From Parasphingopyxis sp. (GTDB lineage: Bacteria > Pseudomonadota > Alphaproteobacteria > Sphingomonadales > Sphingomonadaceae): a stretch of DNA of 64,000 bases. Position numbers and translations under genes: made by a program. This document shows, one piece after another, positions 61,392-64,000 of the stretch; the first letter of the stretch is position 1; every line of letters begins with the position of its first letter. The DNA lies in the NCBI RefSeq assembly GCF_028279465.1, contig NZ_JANQNS010000008.1:62001-126000 (forward strand), written 5' to 3'. The notes under the pieces are model-generated. The model ran no database searches and was not told where the DNA came from. It was given only the letters and a program-made list of their open reading frames with translations.

Positions 61392-63209
61392 ATGGGCCTT
61401 CGCAATGTGGCCATCATCGCCCATGTCGATCATGGCAAGACGACGCTCGTCGACGAGTTGTTTCGCCAGTCCGGTACGTTCCGCGAGAATGAACGCGTCG
61501 AGGAGCGGGCGATGGATTCGAACGAGCTCGAAAAGGAGCGCGGGATAACGATCCTCGCCAAATGCACGAGCGTCGACTGGAACGATCATCACATCAATAT
61601 CGTGGATACGCCGGGCCATGCCGATTTCGGTGCCGAGGTCGAGCGGATACTCTCGATGGTCGATGGGGTGATCCTGCTCGTCGATGCCGCCGAAGGGCCG
61701 ATGCCACAGACGAAATTCGTCACCGGCAAGGCGCTGGCGCTCGGCCTCAAGCCGATCGTCGTCGTCAACAAGATCGACCGGCCCGATGCGCGGCCCGCCG
61801 AGGTGCTCGATGAATGTTTCGAACTGTTCCTCGCGCTCGACGCCAATGACGAGCAGCTCGATTTTCCAACCCTCTATGCGAGCGGGCGCTCGGGCTATGC
61901 GGGCCGCGAGGATAGTGTCCGCGACGGCGACCTGACGCCGCTGTTCGAGACGATCGTCGAGCATGTGCCGGAACCGGACGCCGATCCGGACGGCGAGTTC
62001 AAGATGCTGGCGACCCTGCTCGACCGCGACAATTTCATGGGCCGCGTGCTCACTGGGCGGATCGAAAGCGGGCGGCTTGAGATGAACATGCCTATCAAGG
62101 CGATCGACGCAGAAGGCAATGTGGTGGAGAGCGGGCGTGCGACGAAAATCCTCGCTTTCCAGGGCCTTGAACGCGTTCCTGTAGAATCGGCGAAAGCCGG
62201 CGATATCGTCGCGATTGCGGGGCTTACCGATGCGACCGTGGCGAACACGATCTGCGCGCCCGAGGTCGAGACGCCGGTCGACGCCCAGCCAATCGATCCG
62301 CCGACGCTGGCCATGACCTTCGCCGTCAATGACAGCCCGTTCGCCGGCAAGGATGGCGACAAGGTGCAATCGCGCGTCATCCGCGAGCGGCTGGAGCGCG
62401 AGGCGGAGGGCAATGTTGCGATCCGGATCAGCGAGAGCGCCGAAAAGGATGCCTTCGAGGTGGCCGGACGCGGCGAGCTGCAGCTCGGCGTACTGATCGA
62501 AACGATGCGGCGCGAGGGGTTCGAGCTGTCGATCAGCCGCCCACGCGTACTCTTCCGCGACGGCGAGAGTGGGCGCGAAGAACCCTATGAGACGGTCGTC
62601 GTCGATGTGGACGACGAATTTTCCGGCACGGTCGTCGAGAAGATGGCGCTGCGCAAAGCTGAGATGACCGACATGTCGCCCTCGGGCGGCGGCAAGACGC
62701 GGATCACCTTCTCCGCGCCCTCGCGCGGCCTGATCGGCTATCATGGCGAATTCCTGTCCGACACGCGCGGCACCGGGATCATAAACCGGGTTTACGAGAA
62801 ATACGGGTCGTACAAGGGTCCGATCGAGGGCCGGGCCAACGGCGTGTTGATCTCGATGGAGCAGGGCGCGGCCGTTGCCTATGCGCTGAACTCGCTCGAG
62901 GAGCGCGGCGTGCTGTTCATCTCGCCCGGCGATGCGCTCTATCAGGGGATGGTGATCGGCGAGAATGCGAAGCCGCAGGATCTCGAGGTCAATCCGATCA
63001 AGACGAAGCAGCTCACCAACATCCGCTCATCGGGCAAGGATGACGCGATCCGCCTGACCCCGCCGCGCCGGATGACGCTGGAACAGGCCATCGCCTATAT
63101 CCAGGATGACGAACTGGTCGAGGTCACGCCGAAAGCCATCCGTATCCGCAAACGCCATCTCGATCCGCATGAGCGGAAAAAGGAAGCGCGGAAAGCGGAG
63201 GCGGCTTAG
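61392..63209 (+). CDS. typA: Translational GTPase TypA/BipA
   Basis: The 605-residue GTPase shows G1 [15 protein letters not shown]2 RGITILAK, G3 [14 protein letters not shown] and G4 NKIDRP, then domains II, III, V and the BipA-specific C-terminal domain ([20 protein letters not shown]). It binds 70S ribosomes under stress and supports ribosome assembly at low temperature. Length is normal. The stop lies 6 bp from the end of the convergent dehydrogenase-like gene. The 183-bp region upstream is shared with the divergent stress protein gene. Confidence 0.96.
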   Translation: MGLRNVAIIAHVDHGKTTLVDELFRQSGTFRENERVEERAMDSNELEKERGITILAKCTSVDWNDHHINIVDTPGHADFGAEVERILSMVDGVILLVDAAEGPMPQTKFVTGKALALGLKPIVVVNKIDRPDARPAEVLDECFELFLALDANDEQLDFPTLYASGRSGYAGREDSVRDGDLTPLFETIVEHVPEPDADPDGEFKMLATLLDRDNFMGRVLTGRIESGRLEMNMPIKAIDAEGNVVESGRATKILAFQGLERVPVESAKAGDIVAIAGLTDATVANTICAPEVETPVDAQPIDPPTLAMTFAVNDSPFAGKDGDKVQSRVIRERLEREAEGNVAIRISESAEKDAFEVAGRGELQLGVLIETMRREGFELSISRPRVLFRDGESGREEPYETVVVDVDDEFSGTVVEKMALRKAEMTDMSPSGGGKTRITFSAPSRGLIGYHGEFLSDTRGTGIINRVYEKYGSYKGPIEGRANGVLISMEQGAAVAYALNSLEERGVLFISPGDALYQGMVIGENAKPQDLEVNPIKTKQLTNIRSSGKDDAIRLTPPRRMTLEQAIAYIQDDELVEVTPKAIRIRKRHLDPHERKKEARKAEAA

Positions 63210-63215
63210 CTTTCG

Positions 63216-64000
63216 TCAGGCAGGTTCGGCGACGAAAATTTCGCCGTCGAAATCGACGATATAGATGCTGCCATCGCCCGTCGGAACGAGGGCGACCATC
63301 CGGTCTATCGTCCCGACATCGGGCGCGAAATCCTCGTTGCGGCGTTCATATTCGCTTGAGGGGACGATCATCGATCCGTTCAGCCTGCCGACCGGGATCG
63401 ACCAGATATTGCTGCTGAGGAAATCGGCGAAGACATATTTGCCGAAAAGATCGACGATGGGCCCGTCATAGACGATCCCGCCGATCACCGAGCGGCCCGC
63501 GCGCGGGCCTTCGCCATTGTCATATTCGGTCACCGGGTCGGTCAGTCCGCCAGGATCGTCGCCGCGAAAGGGGATGCTGCCCTCGCGGAACGGCCAGCCG
63601 AAATTCGTGCCTGCGCCATCCAGCCGTGAAAGCCGATTGACCTCTTCGAACGTCTTCTGGCCGACATCGCCCATGAACAGGGTATCGCCCGAGAATGAGG
63701 CTCGGAAGGGATTGCGCAGGCCAAGCGCGTAAATTTCCGGCGCGCCGCCGCCATTGGCGAACGGATTGTCGGGTGGAATCACGCGAAAATTGCTCGGGAC
63801 CGACGCGCCGGCATAGGGATCGCGCAAAATGCCGAAGCGCAGAATCTTGCCGAGCAGCGAATCCGGGTCTTGCGCATTGTCGTTCGGTCCGCCGATCGCC
63901 CCGCCATCCCCGGTGGCGACGAACAGCAGATCGTCTGGATCGAAACCGATCCAGCCGCCATAATGGTTGCTGGCGACCGGATGCGGAATGGTCAGGAGCG
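63216..64000 (-). CDS. PQQ-dependent glucose/sorbosone dehydrogenase-like protein, N-terminus beyond window edge
   Basis: The frame is open from 63216 to the right edge, giving at least 261 residues of the C-terminal part. Recognisable family segments are HYGGWIGFDPDDLLFVATGD, the DNAQDPDSLLGKILR loop, EIYALGLRNPFRASF, GDVGQKTFEEVNRL and NFGWPFREG. These belong to the beta-propeller glucose/sorbosone dehydrogenase family (PQQ enzymes or eukaryotic HHIP-like). In bacteria such proteins are usually secreted; the signal peptide would lie outside the window. A TTG at about 63827 is not a real start because the family sequence continues past it. Confidence 0.9.
   Translation of the reverse strand, partial: LLTIPHPVASNHYGGWIGFDPDDLLFVATGDGGAIGGPNDNAQDPDSLLGKILRFGILRDPYAGASVPSNFRVIPPDNPFANGGGAPEIYALGLRNPFRASFSGDTLFMGDVGQKTFEEVNRLSRLDGAGTNFGWPFREGSIPFRGDDPGGLTDPVTEYDNGEGPRAGRSVIGGIVYDGPIVDLFGKYVFADFLSSNIWSIPVGRLNGSMIVPSSEYERRNEDFAPDVGTIDRMVALVPTGDGSIYIVDFDGEIFVAEPA

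Noticed and set aside
1-64000. CRISPR arrays, prophage modules, transposases, integrases or toxin-antitoxin loci
   Set aside because: No regularly spaced direct repeats, phage structural genes, integrase or transposase motifs, or paired toxin/antitoxin genes were seen; the SdpR/SdpI-like pair has no linked toxin.

Overview
The window is a chromosomal segment of a high-GC alphaproteobacterium, most likely of the order Sphingomonadales. Pointers are a TIGR02001-type outer-membrane protein, an RNase E with a long acidic insertion in its S1 domain, the gene neighbourhood rne / amidase / PBP1a / prfB, an SPY-type release factor 2, a glycine-rich HflK and a short-loop cytochrome bd oxidase with a DUF2474 partner. 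No prophage, CRISPR array, transposase or plasmid function was seen. Almost everything is housekeeping or envelope biology, packed tightly with many 1-13 bp overlaps.

Layout. 1-1952 (-): start of a large secreted P-domain/DUF11 protein that runs off the left edge. 2.0-6.0 kb: rsmE diverges from ubiA, followed by pmbA and an inositol-monophosphatase-family gene. 6.0-12.4 kb: the Fe-S scaffold ATPase mrp diverges from hflK-hflC, a DegP-type protease and a HerA-like ATPase. 12.4-14.5 kb (-): queF, a GST and a thioesterase. 14.6-20.9 kb (+): an anchored Pro-rich protein, an Fe-S photolyase, then overlapping mercaptopyruvate sulfurtransferase, cystathionine beta-lyase and MscS channel genes. 22.2-33.1 kb (-): one long colinear run thyA-folA-dipeptidase-ribF-ileS-lspA-DUF3035 lipoprotein-peptide ABC transporter. 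33.3-35.5 kb: a minimal RadC/JAB protein and a second DUF11 protein. 35.7-42.6 kb (-): amidase, PBP1a, DUF3137 protein, prfB and a lipoprotein-like methyltransferase. 43.0-47.7 kb (+): rne, an M48 protease with TPR-like tail and a DsbA-like thiol protein. 47.7-50.3 kb (-): ppx, rlmE and a protein of unknown function. 50.4-53.3 kb (+): tRNA-Gln, an SdpR/SdpI-like pair, and a cytochrome b with a molybdopterin lipoprotein. 53.4-55.3 kb (-): telA-xpaC. 55.5-59.1 kb (+): glutaminase and cydAB plus a CydX-like small gene. 59.2-61.2 kb (-): a bile-acid-symporter-family protein and a tandem universal stress protein. 61.4-63.2 kb (+): typA; the right edge cuts a glucose/sorbosone dehydrogenase-like gene.

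Working together, the genes cover envelope quality control (HflKC, DegP, M48, DsbA-like, LspA), peptidoglycan synthesis and turnover, RNA processing and modification, folate/thymidylate and flavin supply, sulfur amino-acid catabolism, and low-oxygen respiration.

The least ordinary content is in structured repeats: a REP-like pair translated in frame inside ileS, a large palindromic element between ribF and ileS, a 97-bp REP-type palindrome after the molybdopterin gene, and a 184-bp element with 30-bp perfect terminal inverted repeats filling the spacer after the cyd genes. Also notable are a tandem palindromic operator in front of the sdpR-like repressor, a compositionally foreign patch inside the ileS editing domain, a methyltransferase with a lipobox, and a cyd small subunit lacking an ATG/GTG start.
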